DNA of 32,562 bases from Acidimicrobiaceae bacterium (GCA_030838045.1 JAUTXN010000371.1:1-32562); one strand, 5' to 3'; shown: positions 7,766 to 21,257, numbered from the stretch's first letter. Numbers and translations: made by a program. Notes: generated by a model not told the origin, from the letters alone.

Positions 7766-8104
7766 ATGAAGAGAGAGTCGAGCGAGATCCGCGAACCGAC
7801 ATTCCTGATCCTCACCGCGCTGGCCGCCGGCACCCTGCACGGCTACGCCATCATCCAACACGTCGAAACCCTGTCGGCCGGCCGGGTGACGCTGCGACCG
7901 GGCACCTTGTACGGGGCGCTCGACCGTTTGGCCGAGTCCGGCCTTGTCGTCGTTGACGGTGAGGGCGTCGAACAGGGCCGTTTCCGTCGCTACTACAAGC
8001 TGACCGGCGCCGGCGCCGAGGTACTTGCCGGTGAAGCCGAGCGGCTGGCGGCCAATGTCCGACACGCCCACGCCCGCCTGGCGATGCGGCCCGCGGGAGG
8101 TTGA
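7766..8104 (+). CDS. PadR-family transcriptional regulator
   Basis: EPTFLILTALAAGTLHGYAIIQHVETLSAGRVTLRPGTLYGALDRLAESGLVVVDGEGVEQGRFRRYYKLTGAGAEVL is a classic PadR winged helix. Confidence 0.93.
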   Translation: MKRESSEIREPTFLILTALAAGTLHGYAIIQHVETLSAGRVTLRPGTLYGALDRLAESGLVVVDGEGVEQGRFRRYYKLTGAGAEVLAGEAERLAANVRHAHARLAMRPAGG

Positions 8105-8105
8105 C

Positions 8106-9074
8106 ATGACCACCTACGAACAGCGGTGCCGGGTGCTGCTCAAGGCGTTCCCGGACCAGTACCGCACCGAGCGCGGCGACGAGATCGTGGGCGTCCTACT
8201 CGACACTGGCCGCGCCGAACAACGCTGGCCGTCGTTGCGGACCGCCGCCGATCTGGTAGCCGGCGGCCTCCGAGTCCGGGCCCGGCTGACCAGCCAAGGA
8301 CGGTCGTCGGTCGCAGTGATCGACGGCCTGCGTCTCGCGGCGCTGGTGGGACTCTGCGTGCAGGCGGCGTTCGCAGTGGCCATGGTCTCCCATCGGGCCC
8401 ACGACGGCAGGCTCTTCTATGCCCCAAGCAACGCCTGGTCGACCGGCGCCCTCGACGTGCTGGCCGCTGCCTGGGTGGTGGCCTTCGTGCTCGTCGTGGC
8501 CGACAGGTCCCGCCTTGCGATCATCCCGGCGGTCCTGGCCAGCACCTGGAGTGTGATCCTCGTCGTGTCGAACTTCGTGGGCAACCTCGATGGGGCCGTA
8601 ACATCGGTGATCCTGCTCGGCGTCGAGATCACCTTGCTCGGTGTGGTGCCCACCTTGGCCCTGTTAGTGGCTTCGACCCGTCGGTCGCGCACCTCGGGCC
8701 GCCCGTCGGTGCTGTGGTTGGCCGCGTTGGTCGGCCTGACGGCACTGTTCTCGGTGTTGCACACCGGGATCGGCACCTCTCGAAACGGCGGCCGTCAGTT
8801 GTCGTGGCCGTCATCGGGCGGCCTGGTGTCGTTCCTGTCGTGGGTTTGCCTGGCCGCGCTGCTCGCCATGCTGTTGGCCAGCTTGTTCGATCCACGCTTC
8901 GGCGTGGCCGTCATCGTGGTGGCCCTTCCGATCATCGTGTACCAGGTCGGCCTGCTGGTCACCGTCGATTCGAAGCCGGCATGGCCGGTCGTGGTCGCCA
9001 TCAGCGCCTTCGCCACAACCGCGGCCATCGCCGTCAGCACGGCCATCTCGCTCAGACACCTACGGCTCGACTGA
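8106..9074 (+). CDS. Multi-pass membrane protein in operon with PadR
   Basis: MTTYEQRCRVLLKAFPDQYRTERGDEIVGVLLD N-terminus plus several hydrophobic helices; starts 2 nt after the PadR stop. Confidence 0.75.
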   Translation: MTTYEQRCRVLLKAFPDQYRTERGDEIVGVLLDTGRAEQRWPSLRTAADLVAGGLRVRARLTSQGRSSVAVIDGLRLAALVGLCVQAAFAVAMVSHRAHDGRLFYAPSNAWSTGALDVLAAAWVVAFVLVVADRSRLAIIPAVLASTWSVILVVSNFVGNLDGAVTSVILLGVEITLLGVVPTLALLVASTRRSRTSGRPSVLWLAALVGLTALFSVLHTGIGTSRNGGRQLSWPSSGGLVSFLSWVCLAALLAMLLASLFDPRFGVAVIVVALPIIVYQVGLLVTVDSKPAWPVVVAISAFATTAAIAVSTAISLRHLRLD

Positions 9075-9243
9075 CCCAAGCCAACCGCAGCCCACACCGT
9101 CCGCAGACCCTGGCCGCTGGTGCACGACTCCGCAGTGTCGACCCAGAGTCTGCGCAAGCCGCGGCGATCAGGTGGCCGCAAATTACCGTTGGCGGCCCGC
9201 TGCGCCCCTCGAGAAACCTCCCGACAAGGAAGCCGACACTGCA

Positions 9244-9585
9244 ATGAAACTACGAGCACTCCACGCCAGCAGCAGCCAGACAAACGTGACCGATGGTCAC
9301 GATGACCAGATTGTCGAGCTCACCCGCGTCGCGTTCATCGCCGAAGCGATCGCCATCAAACAAGACCTGGAACTTGTCGGCATCCACGCCGCCGTGTTCG
9401 AGTCCGATGCCGGCGGCTGGGCGCCACACTTCGGGATTGAACAAGGGAACCGGGTGATGGTGCGCGCCCAGGACCTGGCCAAAGCACACCAACTACTGTC
9501 GGACGACGGCGGACAACAAGCCGTCGAGCAGATTCCCCCATCGGCGACTTTTGATAAACACCTCAGGCGCCACAGCGACACATGA
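9244..9585 (+). CDS. DUF2007-like putative signal-transducing protein
   Basis: VELTRVAFIAEAIAIKQDLELVGIHAAVFESDAGGWAPHFGIEQGNRVMVRAQDLAKAHQLL resembles the DUF2007 fold. Confidence 0.6.
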   Translation: MKLRALHASSSQTNVTDGHDDQIVELTRVAFIAEAIAIKQDLELVGIHAAVFESDAGGWAPHFGIEQGNRVMVRAQDLAKAHQLLSDDGGQQAVEQIPPSATFDKHLRRHSDT

Positions 9586-9717
9586 GCAAACTCGACCCCC
9601 CGTAGTGCCCCTTCGGGACCACGACCGGAATCGAGGGTCTTCATCGACCACACATCAACGGCGCCGCATGACCCTTCGAACCGTGGGCAGGCCGGACGCC
9701 AATCCAGCCTGGCCTCG

Positions 9718-10650
9718 GTGGTGACGAGGTCGTTGCCGGAAGGCCTGGCCGACGAGGAACTGGCCCGGTGGGTCGTGGCGATACGTACGGGACCACCGGC
9801 TGCTCTCGACGTGGACTCTCTCCGGCGACCCCGTTTCCGACTCGTCGGCCCGTCGGTGGGCTCCGTGCGAGACCTGCACGCCTCGGGTGACCCTGCCGTA
9901 GATGTGCGGGTCTACCGCCCCGGCCCGGGCCCTCGCCGAGTTGTGGTCCATGTCCACGGAGGAGGATTCGTGTCAGGCGACCTCGACTCCCACGACCGGG
10001 TATGCCGCAGGATCGCGACCCGCGCCGACGTGGTCGTCGTCGCGGTCGACCACCGCCGAGCACCTGAGCATCCCGGTCCAGCGGCCATCGACGACGTCGT
10101 CGGCGTGGTCAAGTGGGTCGCGCATCGGCCCGAACCGCTCGGAGCGCTCATCGGCCCGCCGGCGCTTGTCGGCGACAGCTCGGGAGGCGCCATCGCTGTA
10201 CTCGCTGCCGCGGCACTGGCTCACCACCCGATACCCCTGGCCGCCCTGATCCTGGTCTGCCCCAACGCCGACTTGACCCTGGCCCACCCCAGTATTCGAG
10301 CCAAGGGGCACGGATGGGGGCTCGAAGCGTCGGCCTTGGCGTGGTTCGTCACACAGTGGGCCCCGAACCTTGACGAGGGCTCGCTCCGCCAGCTCAGCCC
10401 CTTGCACGCCAACCTCGACGGCCTCCCCTCTACCCTCGTCGTCACCGCCGAGCACGACCCACTTCGCGATGAAGGCGTCGCACTAACTCGGCGCCTATGC
10501 GCGCACGGCGTGGACTGCACTCACCTGCCTCTCCCAGGCATGGTCCACGGATTTTGGACCCTCGACGACGTCTCACCGGCTGCCCGCCGGGCAGGCGACA
10601 CTGTGATCGGCCGACTCGCCGAACTGCTCGCTGGGGGGAGCGACCAGTGA
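9718..10650 (+). CDS. Alpha/beta hydrolase, hormone-sensitive-lipase-type esterase
   Basis: VVHVHGGGFVSGD (HGGG oxyanion), VGDSSGGAIAVLAA (GDSSGG nucleophile), EHDPLRDEG (acid), MVHGFW (His). Confidence 0.88.
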   Translation: MVTRSLPEGLADEELARWVVAIRTGPPAALDVDSLRRPRFRLVGPSVGSVRDLHASGDPAVDVRVYRPGPGPRRVVVHVHGGGFVSGDLDSHDRVCRRIATRADVVVVAVDHRRAPEHPGPAAIDDVVGVVKWVAHRPEPLGALIGPPALVGDSSGGAIAVLAAAALAHHPIPLAALILVCPNADLTLAHPSIRAKGHGWGLEASALAWFVTQWAPNLDEGSLRQLSPLHANLDGLPSTLVVTAEHDPLRDEGVALTRRLCAHGVDCTHLPLPGMVHGFWTLDDVSPAARRAGDTVIGRLAELLAGGSDQ

Positions 10651-10749
10651 CGTGCGGGGGAGGGTGACCGTCTTGGGGCACCAAAATTGCTCGCGGAGGG
10701 CTCCGGCGGACGCCCTCGGGCCCAGCGTCACCCGGCGGGCATGGCACGG

Positions 10750-10776
10750 GGGCGGCCCGGCGGTAACCGGCCGCCC
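10750..10776. terminator. Hairpin between convergent genes (GGGCGGCC-N11-GGCCGCCC), likely bidirectional terminator
   Basis: 8-bp perfect GC arms 10750-10757 and 10769-10776, followed by CTTTC on + strand; lies between the esterase and the ATP synthase operon end. Confidence 0.5.
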
Positions 10777-10788
10777 TTTCCCCGACCC

Positions 10789-11178
10789 TTATTTGGATTC
10801 GGCGACCGCGATACGCAGCTTGGCCCGGCGGATGGCCTGCTCGCAATCGGCTCCCCCGCTCTCGGCACAGTCCCGCTCCGCCTTCTCGAGGGCCAGCTGG
10901 GCCCGGGCGGTATCGATCTGTATCGGTAGCTCGGCGACGTCGGAAAGGACGCTGACCTTGTTGTCGCGTACCTCCACGAAGCCGCCGTGGACCGCCGCCT
11001 TGACCTCGGCGCCGTCGGTGAGGATGACGCGCACCGGGGCGATCTCGAGGGTGCCCACGAATGGGGCATGGCCGGTCAGGAAGGCGATCTCGCCCTCCGG
11101 GGTCCGGCAGACGACCATGTCCGCCTCCCCGGTGTAGAGGATGCGCTCGGGACTGACGAGGGCGACTTCGAGCGACAT
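10789..11178 (-). CDS. atpC: ATP synthase F1 epsilon subunit
   Basis: MSLEVALVSPERILYTGEADMVVCRTPEGEIAFLTGHAPFVGTLEIAPVRV; position downstream of atpD. Confidence 0.93.
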   Translation of the reverse strand: MSLEVALVSPERILYTGEADMVVCRTPEGEIAFLTGHAPFVGTLEIAPVRVILTDGAEVKAAVHGGFVEVRDNKVSVLSDVAELPIQIDTARAQLALEKAERDCAESGGADCEQAIRRAKLRIAVAESK

Positions 11179-11184
11179 CTGCGG

Positions 11185-13651
<2,467 letters not shown>

Positions 13652-13654
13652 ACG

Positions 13655-15286
13655 TCAGCCTTCAGGCTGGTCAGGCTTGGTCTGATCCTGAGCGGCCTTG
13701 TCCGTGGCGGCCTTGTCCGTGGGCGCCTTGTCCGTGGCGGCCTTGTCCTTCGGGGCCGCGTCCTTGGACGCCTTCTTGTCCGCCACGAACCGCTCCTTGA
13801 ACGAGGCGACCGCCTTGCTCAGCTCGTCCTCGGGCAGGGCCGAGCCGTTGTGGATGTCGTCCAACATGGTGCCGTAGCGGCTGCGGGCGTCCTCCAACAA
13901 GCCGGTCTCGAAGCGACGAACGTCACTGACCTCAAGGTCGTCGAGATATCCCCGGACACCGGCGAACAGTGACACCACCTGCTCCTCGACCCGCAGCGGC
14001 TTGCCATTGGACTGCTTGAGCAGTTCCACCAGACGCCGTCCCCGGTCGATCAAGGCCTGGGAGGACTTGTCGAGCTCGGAGCCGAAGCTGGCGAAGGCTT
14101 CCAGTTCCCGGAAGTTGGCCAGGTCGAGCTTGAGTCCGCCGGCCACCGCCTTCATGGCCTTGATCTGGGCCGCGCCACCGACTCTCGATACCGAGGTACC
14201 GACGTTCATGGCCGGCCGGACACCGGAGTTGAACAGGTCGAGGTCGAGGAAGATCTGCCCGTCGGTGATCGAAATGACGTTGGTCGGGATGTAGGCCGAG
14301 ATGTCGCCCGCCTTGGTCTCGACGATCGGCAGGGCCGTGAGGCTGCCGGCCCCGAGCGGGTCCGAGAGCTTGGCCGAGCGCTCGAGCAGGCGGCTGTGGA
14401 GGTAGAACACGTCACCGGGGTAGGCCTCACGGCCCGGTGGACGGCGCAGCAGAAGCGACATCTGACGGTACGCCTCGGCCTGCTTGGAGAGGTCGTCGTA
14501 CACGATCAGGGCGCTGTCACCCTGCTCCATCCAGTGCTGGCCCATGGCGCAGCCTGAGTAGGGCGCCAGGTACTTGAAGGGGCTGGGCTCTGACGCCGGG
14601 GCGGCAACGATGATCGTGTACTCCAAGGCGCCGTTGTCCTCGAGGACGCGCACCACCTCGGCGATCGTGGAAGCCTTCTGGCCCACGCCCACGTAGATGC
14701 ACTTCACACCGAGGCCACGCTGGTTGATGATCGTGTCCACGGCAACCGACGTCTTGCCCGTCTTGCGGTCGCCGATGATCAGTTCCCGCTGGCCCCGGCC
14801 GATCGGGGTCATGGCGTCGATGACCTTGATGCCCGTCTGCATGGGCTCTTTGACCGGCTGGCGGTCGACGATGCCGGGCGCCTGGATCTCGATGCGGCGG
14901 ATGATGTCCTGGGGGATCGGGCCCTTGCCATCGAGGGGCTGACCCAACGGGTCGACCACCCGGCCGAGGAGGCCGTCGCCGACCGGAATCGAGAGGATGC
15001 GGCCGGTGGCGCTGACCGTCTGGCCTTCTTCGATGTGGCTGGCCTCACCGAGGATGACCGCGCCGATCGTGTCCTCGTCCAGGTTGAGCGCCAGTCCGAG
15101 CACCCCGCCGTGGAACTCGAGCAGCTCGTTGACCGAGGCTTGGGGGAGGCCGGACACGCGGGCGATGCCGTCGCCGACCTCGACGATCCGCCCGACCTGC
15201 TGGGCCTCGACCTCGGGGGTGAAGCCTTCCATCGCCCGCCGAAGGGCGGCGGCGATGTCGTCGGGGTTGATGGTGAGGTCGGTCAC
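13655..15286 (-). CDS. atpA: ATP synthase F1 alpha subunit with Lys/Ala/Asp-rich repeat tail
   Basis: [21 protein letters not shown]-loop; [21 protein letters not shown]-terminal [28 protein letters not shown]. Confidence 0.97.
   Translation of the reverse strand: MTDLTINPDDIAAALRRAMEGFTPEVEAQQVGRIVEVGDGIARVSGLPQASVNELLEFHGGVLGLALNLDEDTIGAVILGEASHIEEGQTVSATGRILSIPVGDGLLGRVVDPLGQPLDGKGPIPQDIIRRIEIQAPGIVDRQPVKEPMQTGIKVIDAMTPIGRGQRELIIGDRKTGKTSVAVDTIINQRGLGVKCIYVGVGQKASTIAEVVRVLEDNGALEYTIIVAAPASEPSPFKYLAPYSGCAMGQHWMEQGDSALIVYDDLSKQAEAYRQMSLLLRRPPGREAYPGDVFYLHSRLLERSAKLSDPLGAGSLTALPIVETKAGDISAYIPTNVISITDGQIFLDLDLFNSGVRPAMNVGTSVSRVGGAAQIKAMKAVAGGLKLDLANFRELEAFASFGSELDKSSQALIDRGRRLVELLKQSNGKPLRVEEQVVSLFAGVRGYLDDLEVSDVRRFETGLLEDARSRYGTMLDDIHNGSALPEDELSKAVASFKERFVADKKASKDAAPKDKAATDKAPTDKAATDKAAQDQTKPDQPEG
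13692..13750. repeat. 15-bp tandem repeat in the 3' end of atpA (ATDKA units)
   Basis: GACAAGGCCGCCACG-type unit repeated about 4 times. Confidence 0.85.
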
Positions 15287-15314
15287 GCTGCGGTCTCCTG
15301 GGGTTCCTGTCCTG

Positions 15315-15395
15315 GCTGGTGCTGGCTTGTCGTGCTGGTTGTCGTGCTGCTTGTCGTGCTGCTTGTCGTGGTCGCTGGTGCTGGCTTGTCGTGCT
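15315..15395. repeat. Repeat array in the atpH-atpA spacer: 12-bp CGTGCTGCTTGT units flanked by a perfect 22-bp direct repeat
   Basis: GCTGGTGCTGGCTTGTCGTGCT at 15315-15336 and 15374-15395; 12-bp units 15331-15366. Confidence 0.9.
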
Positions 15396-15406
15396 CGCCG
15401 ATATCG

Positions 15407-15931
15407 CTACAGGGATTCGCGAAGTTGTTCGAGCCGGTGACGGATAGTGCCGTCGATCACCGTGTCACCGATGATCGCGGTCACGCCGCCGAGCACCGAC
15501 GGGTCGATGACTTCCTTGATCGAGATCTTCTTGCCGGTGGCCCGCCCGAGTGCTTCGGCCAGGCGCTTGCGGTGGGCGTCGTCGAGGGGAAAGGCGGTGC
15601 GGATCTCGGCCACCGCTTCCTTGCGTTCCTCGGCCGCCTTGGCCACCAAGCGGTCGATGATCTCCGGCAGGGTGCGACCCCGGCCCACGCCGACCACGAA
15701 CGAGATGAGGGCGACGGTGACCGGCAACGCCTTGCCACCCAGGAGCTCCTGGACGATATTCTGGCGCCGCTCGACCGGGATGGTGGAATCGGTCAGGCTC
15801 ATTCGCAGGTCCTCGTTGCTCTCGAGGGTGCGAGCGAAGCGGAAGAGCTCGTCCTCGATACGCTCGAGGTTGCCTTCCGCCTTGGCGATCTGGAACAGGG
15901 CGGCGGCGTAGGCGTCGTTCAGATCAGCCAC
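15407..15931 (-). CDS. atpH: ATP synthase F1 delta subunit
   Basis: MADLNDAYAAALFQIAKAEGNLERIEDELFRF...VIDPSVLGGVTAIIGDTVIDGTIRHRLEQLRESL. Confidence 0.93.
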   Translation of the reverse strand: MADLNDAYAAALFQIAKAEGNLERIEDELFRFARTLESNEDLRMSLTDSTIPVERRQNIVQELLGGKALPVTVALISFVVGVGRGRTLPEIIDRLVAKAAEERKEAVAEIRTAFPLDDAHRKRLAEALGRATGKKISIKEVIDPSVLGGVTAIIGDTVIDGTIRHRLEQLRESL

Positions 15932-15932
15932 G

Positions 15933-16541
15933 TCACCCGCCTCCAGCGGGGCGGGCTTCCAACTCTGCGATCATCTGGTCGACCAGGGCCAGGTTGCGTT
16001 CCCGGTCCAAGTTGGCGCCCACGACCTTCTCGGCCAGCTCGATGGCCAGGTCCCGGACCTGGAGTCGCAACTGGCCCATGACCCGATCCTGGGCTGCCTT
16101 GAGGTCCTCGATACTGCGCCGGCGCAGCTCCGCCACCTCTTCGTCGGCTCGGCGCACCATGTCCTGGCGCAGCTGGTCAGCGGCCTGGCGGGCCTCTTCG
16201 ATGATCCGGTTCGACTCTGTTCGGGCGTCGGCCAGCTGACGCTGGTACTCCTCCAGGATGCCCTGGGCTTCCTGACGGACATTCTCGGCTTCGTCCAGGT
16301 TGCTGCGGATCTTGTCGGTCCGAGCCTGCATCGCCTTGATGACCAACGGGAAGGCGAACTTCCACATGAGAAACGCCAGCACCGCGAACGACACCGTTCC
16401 CCAGAGGAGCTCGGTGCTGGACGGAAGGATGGGATTGGGCGCCTGCTGGGCCGGGGCCTCCGTCGTTGTTGTCGCCGCCTGGGCATACAAGGCGGCAGCG
16501 GCACGGGACCCTGCAGCCAGCAGGGCACTTGTGTAGGACAT
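15933..16541 (-). CDS. atpF: ATP synthase F0 b subunit
   Basis: Single N-terminal TM (ELLWGTVSFAVLAFLMWKFAFPLV) plus long charged coiled coil; operon position. Confidence 0.93.
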   Translation of the reverse strand: MSYTSALLAAGSRAAAALYAQAATTTTEAPAQQAPNPILPSSTELLWGTVSFAVLAFLMWKFAFPLVIKAMQARTDKIRSNLDEAENVRQEAQGILEEYQRQLADARTESNRIIEEARQAADQLRQDMVRRADEEVAELRRRSIEDLKAAQDRVMGQLRLQVRDLAIELAEKVVGANLDRERNLALVDQMIAELEARPAGGG

Positions 16542-16550
16542 CCTGGCGTC

Positions 16551-17603
<1,053 letters not shown>

Positions 17604-17607
<4 letters not shown>

Positions 17608-18074
17608 GTCGGATCAGCCATCTTTCTGCCCGGGTGCACGCCACGGGGCTTGAGTCCGGGGTAGGCGAGGGTCGCGGACACATATCGGGTTTCCCAGAAG
17701 AGCAGGCCCAGGTGGGTGATCATGAGCGTGAAGGCCAAGGGAACAACTACGACCCAGGACTGGTGGATGACCGCCAGGACGGCGATGGTCACCAAGGCCA
17801 GGCGCAGGAGGTAACCACCGAGAACCGCGGACATCATCAGTGCCAGCGAGATGCGGGCGGTGGTGGTCAAGATGGCCGCCGACAGCATGAAGTTGGCCAG
17901 CACGATCACGATGGCATAGCCCGACGACAACGACCCGTCGATGCCCCAGATGAGGCCTGCGAGCAGCATGAGGACAGGGGCGAGGGGGAGCGCCCGGCGC
18001 ACCATGTCCCGAGCGACTTGCTGTTCGACCGCCGGCCCGTCGAGGCGGGTGGTGAGGAGATTCGGCTGGGTCAT
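17604..18074 (-). CDS. atpI: ATP synthase subunit I-like membrane protein
   Basis: MTQPNLLTTRLDGPAVEQQVARDMVRRALPLAPVLMLLAGLIWG...four predicted TMs; overlaps atpB start. Confidence 0.7.
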
Positions 18075-18358
18075 TTCGTGTCTTCGCCCCGATTGGCGGC
18101 ATGGGCCCGGGCTCGGCCCCACGGGGACTCGGCGTCGTGCACCTTCATCTTGGCGTCGTAGGCGTAATACATCTTGATGAAGCTGGCCACGACCGCCAGT
18201 ACGAGAAAGGCGACCGCAAAGAGCGGCACAGTGCCGATGATCCGGTCCAACACATAACCGAGGCCGGCAGCGACGATCGGTGTCAGCGCCAGTTCGAAGG
18301 CGCGCGTCCAAGCGTCGTCTTCGGCTCGGTAAAGGTCGCGCGTGTCGTTGGGAGTCAT
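18071..18358 (-). CDS. AtpZ/AtpI-family small membrane protein
   Basis: MTPNDTRDLYRAEDDAWTRAFELALTPIVAAGLGYVLDRIIGTVPLFAVAFLVLAVVASFIKMYYAYDAKM, two TMs, first gene of the atp operon. Confidence 0.7.
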   Translation of the reverse strand: MTPNDTRDLYRAEDDAWTRAFELALTPIVAAGLGYVLDRIIGTVPLFAVAFLVLAVVASFIKMYYAYDAKMKVHDAESPWGRARAHAANRGEDTK

Positions 18359-18460
18359 GGTGTGTCCGATGCGCTCAGCTGGAGTAAACATCAGCCGGCA
18401 CCGGGGAATGTATGAAATCGGGGTCCGCTCGCGCAAGTCCGCGCCCCGTCGGTCAGGCGA

Positions 18461-19909
18461 TCAGTTACCCACCGTATCGTGCGGTTTCGTGGCCCCGACC
18501 AGCCTGGATTCACCGGTTGAGACGTCCTGCGAGCCGCCTTCGGACCCGCCTTGCGACCCGCCTTCGGACCCGCCTTGCGCTCCCCCTTGCGACCCGCCAC
18601 CGTTGCGCTCGCCAGTGCCCTCGCCGCCCCCGCCGCCCTCGCCGTGCGTGCCCACGGCAGCAGCGGCCGATGAGACAGCCGCCACGGGCGCGGCAGCCGC
18701 CACGGGCGAGGCAGGCGCGGCGGGCAGGTCGGGCAAGGCAGCTGCGGCGGGCGGGTCGGGCGTGGCGGCGGGGACGGCACCGCCCTCACCATTGGAGCCC
18801 GATGGCCCGGCGCGCCGGCCCGACGGACGGAACAGCGTATACAGCGCCACGCCCAAGGTGAGCACCCCGAAGGGGATCACAGCGTTGCCCTGGTTGTTGG
18901 AGAACGTCGGATACAACACCAGCGCCGATAGCAGGGCCGTCCACGCCCACAGGATCATCACCGACCGCCGTTGCCCGTGCCCGAGGCGCATCAATCGATG
19001 GTGGAGATGGTCCTTGTCGGGTTTGGTGGGATTGCCGCGGCGTCCGGCCCGGCGGACGATGGCGAAGGCGGTATCGAGCATCGGGATCCCGAGGATGAAG
19101 AACGGGATGAAGATGGGGGCGAAGGTGAAGTAGGTGCGTCCGCTGAACGCGTTGTCGGTCTGGCCCACCACCGAGAGGGTGGACGCAGCCATCAACAGCC
19201 CGAGCAGCATGGCACCGGCGTCGCCCATGAATATCCGGGCCGGATGGAAGTTGTGGGGCAGGAACCCCAGGCACAGGCCGAGGCACACCACCGCGATCAG
19301 CAGTCCTGAGTTGTCGGCGCTGATGTTGCCCGCCTTCAGCAGCTGGTGCGAGTACACGAAGAACGTTCCCGCCGCGATGGCGACGATCCCCGCCGCCAAC
19401 CCGTCGAGGCCGTCGATGAGGTTGACGGCGTTGGCCATCCCGACGACCCAGAACACGGTCATGAGCGGGGCGATATCGGGCGACAGCACCAGCGTTGTGC
19501 CGACTATGGGCACCCGGAAGAACAGCATCGTGATCCCCGCGAAGTACAAGATCGTGCCCGCCAACACCTGGCCCGACACCTTGCCCGGTGGGCTTACCTC
19601 CCGCAGGTCGTCGGCCAAGCCGATTGCGACTACTACCGCAGCTGCCAGAACCACACCGAGCGGCTCCGAGTTGGCCCGGAAGACCGGGCGGAACTGCTTC
19701 AGCTGGGACGCCACCACCATGGCGGCGAGGAACGCCACGAACATCGCGCCCCCCCCGGCGGTGGCGGTGGGACGGGTGTGCACCCGCCGTTCGTCGGGCA
19801 TGACCAGGAACGAAAACCGAGACGCCAGGCGCCGGGCCACGAACGTGAGGGCATATGTCCCCCCGGCGGCGACCCCGAGAACGATTCCGTACCCGCCGTA
19901 GTCAGACAT
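18461..19909 (-). CDS. wecA: Undecaprenyl-phosphate GlcNAc-1-phosphate transferase (WecA/TagO/Rfe family) with low-complexity C-terminal tail
   Basis: VIGLADDLREV, NAVNLIDGLDGLAAG, FHPARIFMGDAGAMLLG, KDHLHHRLMRLGH; position matches rfe next to the atp operon in actinobacteria. Confidence 0.9.
   Translation of the reverse strand: MSDYGGYGIVLGVAAGGTYALTFVARRLASRFSFLVMPDERRVHTRPTATAGGGAMFVAFLAAMVVASQLKQFRPVFRANSEPLGVVLAAAVVVAIGLADDLREVSPPGKVSGQVLAGTILYFAGITMLFFRVPIVGTTLVLSPDIAPLMTVFWVVGMANAVNLIDGLDGLAAGIVAIAAGTFFVYSHQLLKAGNISADNSGLLIAVVCLGLCLGFLPHNFHPARIFMGDAGAMLLGLLMAASTLSVVGQTDNAFSGRTYFTFAPIFIPFFILGIPMLDTAFAIVRRAGRRGNPTKPDKDHLHHRLMRLGHGQRRSVMILWAWTALLSALVLYPTFSNNQGNAVIPFGVLTLGVALYTLFRPSGRRAGPSGSNGEGGAVPAATPDPPAAAALPDLPAAPASPVAAAAPVAAVSSAAAAVGTHGEGGGGGEGTGERNGGGSQGGAQGGSEGGSQGGSEGGSQDVSTGESRLVGATKPHDTVGN
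18529..18603. repeat. Tandem repeat encoding the GGSEGGSQ tail of WecA
   Basis: CCGCCTTCGGACCCGCCTTGCGAC-type 24-nt unit, about 3 imperfect copies. Confidence 0.8.
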
Positions 19910-20027
19910 GGGCCGGCCCCTCGGCGCGCGACGGCATCGCCGACAACGTTAAGCCCGGCGGACCGGCGGCGGGGTCATGGGGACCACTTCGTGGAGATGA
20001 CAGGCCCAGCCCGTCCGTCATCGGGAC

Positions 20028-21257
20028 CTAGAAATCAGGGCTGAACTTGCTGCACAGGGTGGCGACCTGGTCGCGGACCGCAGCTCGCTCAGCGGTGTTG
20101 TCGGGGTCGCGGAGCACCCGGCCGACGAGCGTCGCTATCTCGGCCATCTCCGCCTCTGCCATCCCCGCCGTGGTCATGGCCGGGGTGCCGAGGCGCAACC
20201 CGCTCGTGACGAACGGCGAACGCGGATCGTTGGGGATGGTGTTCTTGTTGCACGTGATCCCGGCGAGGTCGAGGGCCTCTTGGGCCTTCTTCCCGGTCAG
20301 GTCGGCGTCGAACGGCTGGAGGTCGACGAGAATGAGGTGGTTGTCGGTCCCGCCGGACACCATCCGGAATCCCTCGCCTGTCAGGGCCTCGGCCAACGCC
20401 GAGGCGTTGGCCACGACCTGGGCGGAGTACTCCTTGAACGACGGCTGGCGCGCCTCCCAGAACGCGACCGCCTTGGCCGCGATGACATGCTCCAGCGGCC
20501 CCCCTTGTAGCCCCGGGAACACCGCCTTGTCGATCGCGGTGGCCAGCTCCTTGCGGCACACGATGCACCCGCCCCGCGGCCCGCGGAGGGTTTTGTGGGT
20601 GGTGAAGGTCACCACGTCGGCGACGCCCACCGGGTTGGGGTGGACCCCCCCTGCGATCAACCCCGCCACGTGGGCCGCGTCGAAGAGGAACAAGGCGCCG
20701 ACCTCGTCGGCGATGCGGCGGATGGGCTCGGGGTCGATGAGACGCGGGTAGGCGGTCGCCCCGGCGACGATCAGCTTGGGACGGTGCTCCTGGGCCAAGG
20801 CCGCCATCTGTTCCAGGTCGATCCGTTCGTCGCTCGCCGTGACCCCGTAGGCGACGAAGTTGTAGAACCGCCCACTCATGTTGACGGGCGAACCGTGCGT
20901 CAGGTGCCCACCCTGGTCGAGCCGCATCCCGAGGACGGTGTCGCCAGGTTCGAGCAGCGCCAGATACGCCGCCATGTTGGCGTTGGCTCCGGCGTGCGGC
21001 TGGACGTTGGCGTGTTCGGCGCCGAACAGCTCACAGCACCGCCTTCGGGCCAGGTCCTCGGCGTCGTCGATGATCTGGTTGCCGCCGTAGTACCGCTTGC
21101 CCGGGTACCCCTCGGAGTACTTGTTGGTCAGGACCGACCCGGTGGCCTCTCGAACCTGGCGGGATGCGAAGTTCTCCGAGGCGATGAGCTGCAGGCTGGT
21201 GCGCTGCCGCTCCTGCTCGCGGGCGATGATGGCGAACAACTCGTCGTCACGGGCCAC
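20028..21257 (-). CDS. glyA: Serine hydroxymethyltransferase
   Basis: [81 protein letters not shown]. Confidence 0.97.
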   Translation of the reverse strand: MARDDELFAIIAREQERQRTSLQLIASENFASRQVREATGSVLTNKYSEGYPGKRYYGGNQIIDDAEDLARRRCCELFGAEHANVQPHAGANANMAAYLALLEPGDTVLGMRLDQGGHLTHGSPVNMSGRFYNFVAYGVTASDERIDLEQMAALAQEHRPKLIVAGATAYPRLIDPEPIRRIADEVGALFLFDAAHVAGLIAGGVHPNPVGVADVVTFTTHKTLRGPRGGCIVCRKELATAIDKAVFPGLQGGPLEHVIAAKAVAFWEARQPSFKEYSAQVVANASALAEALTGEGFRMVSGGTDNHLILVDLQPFDADLTGKKAQEALDLAGITCNKNTIPNDPRSPFVTSGLRLGTPAMTTAGMAEAEMAEIATLVGRVLRDPDNTAERAAVRDQVATLCSKFSPDF

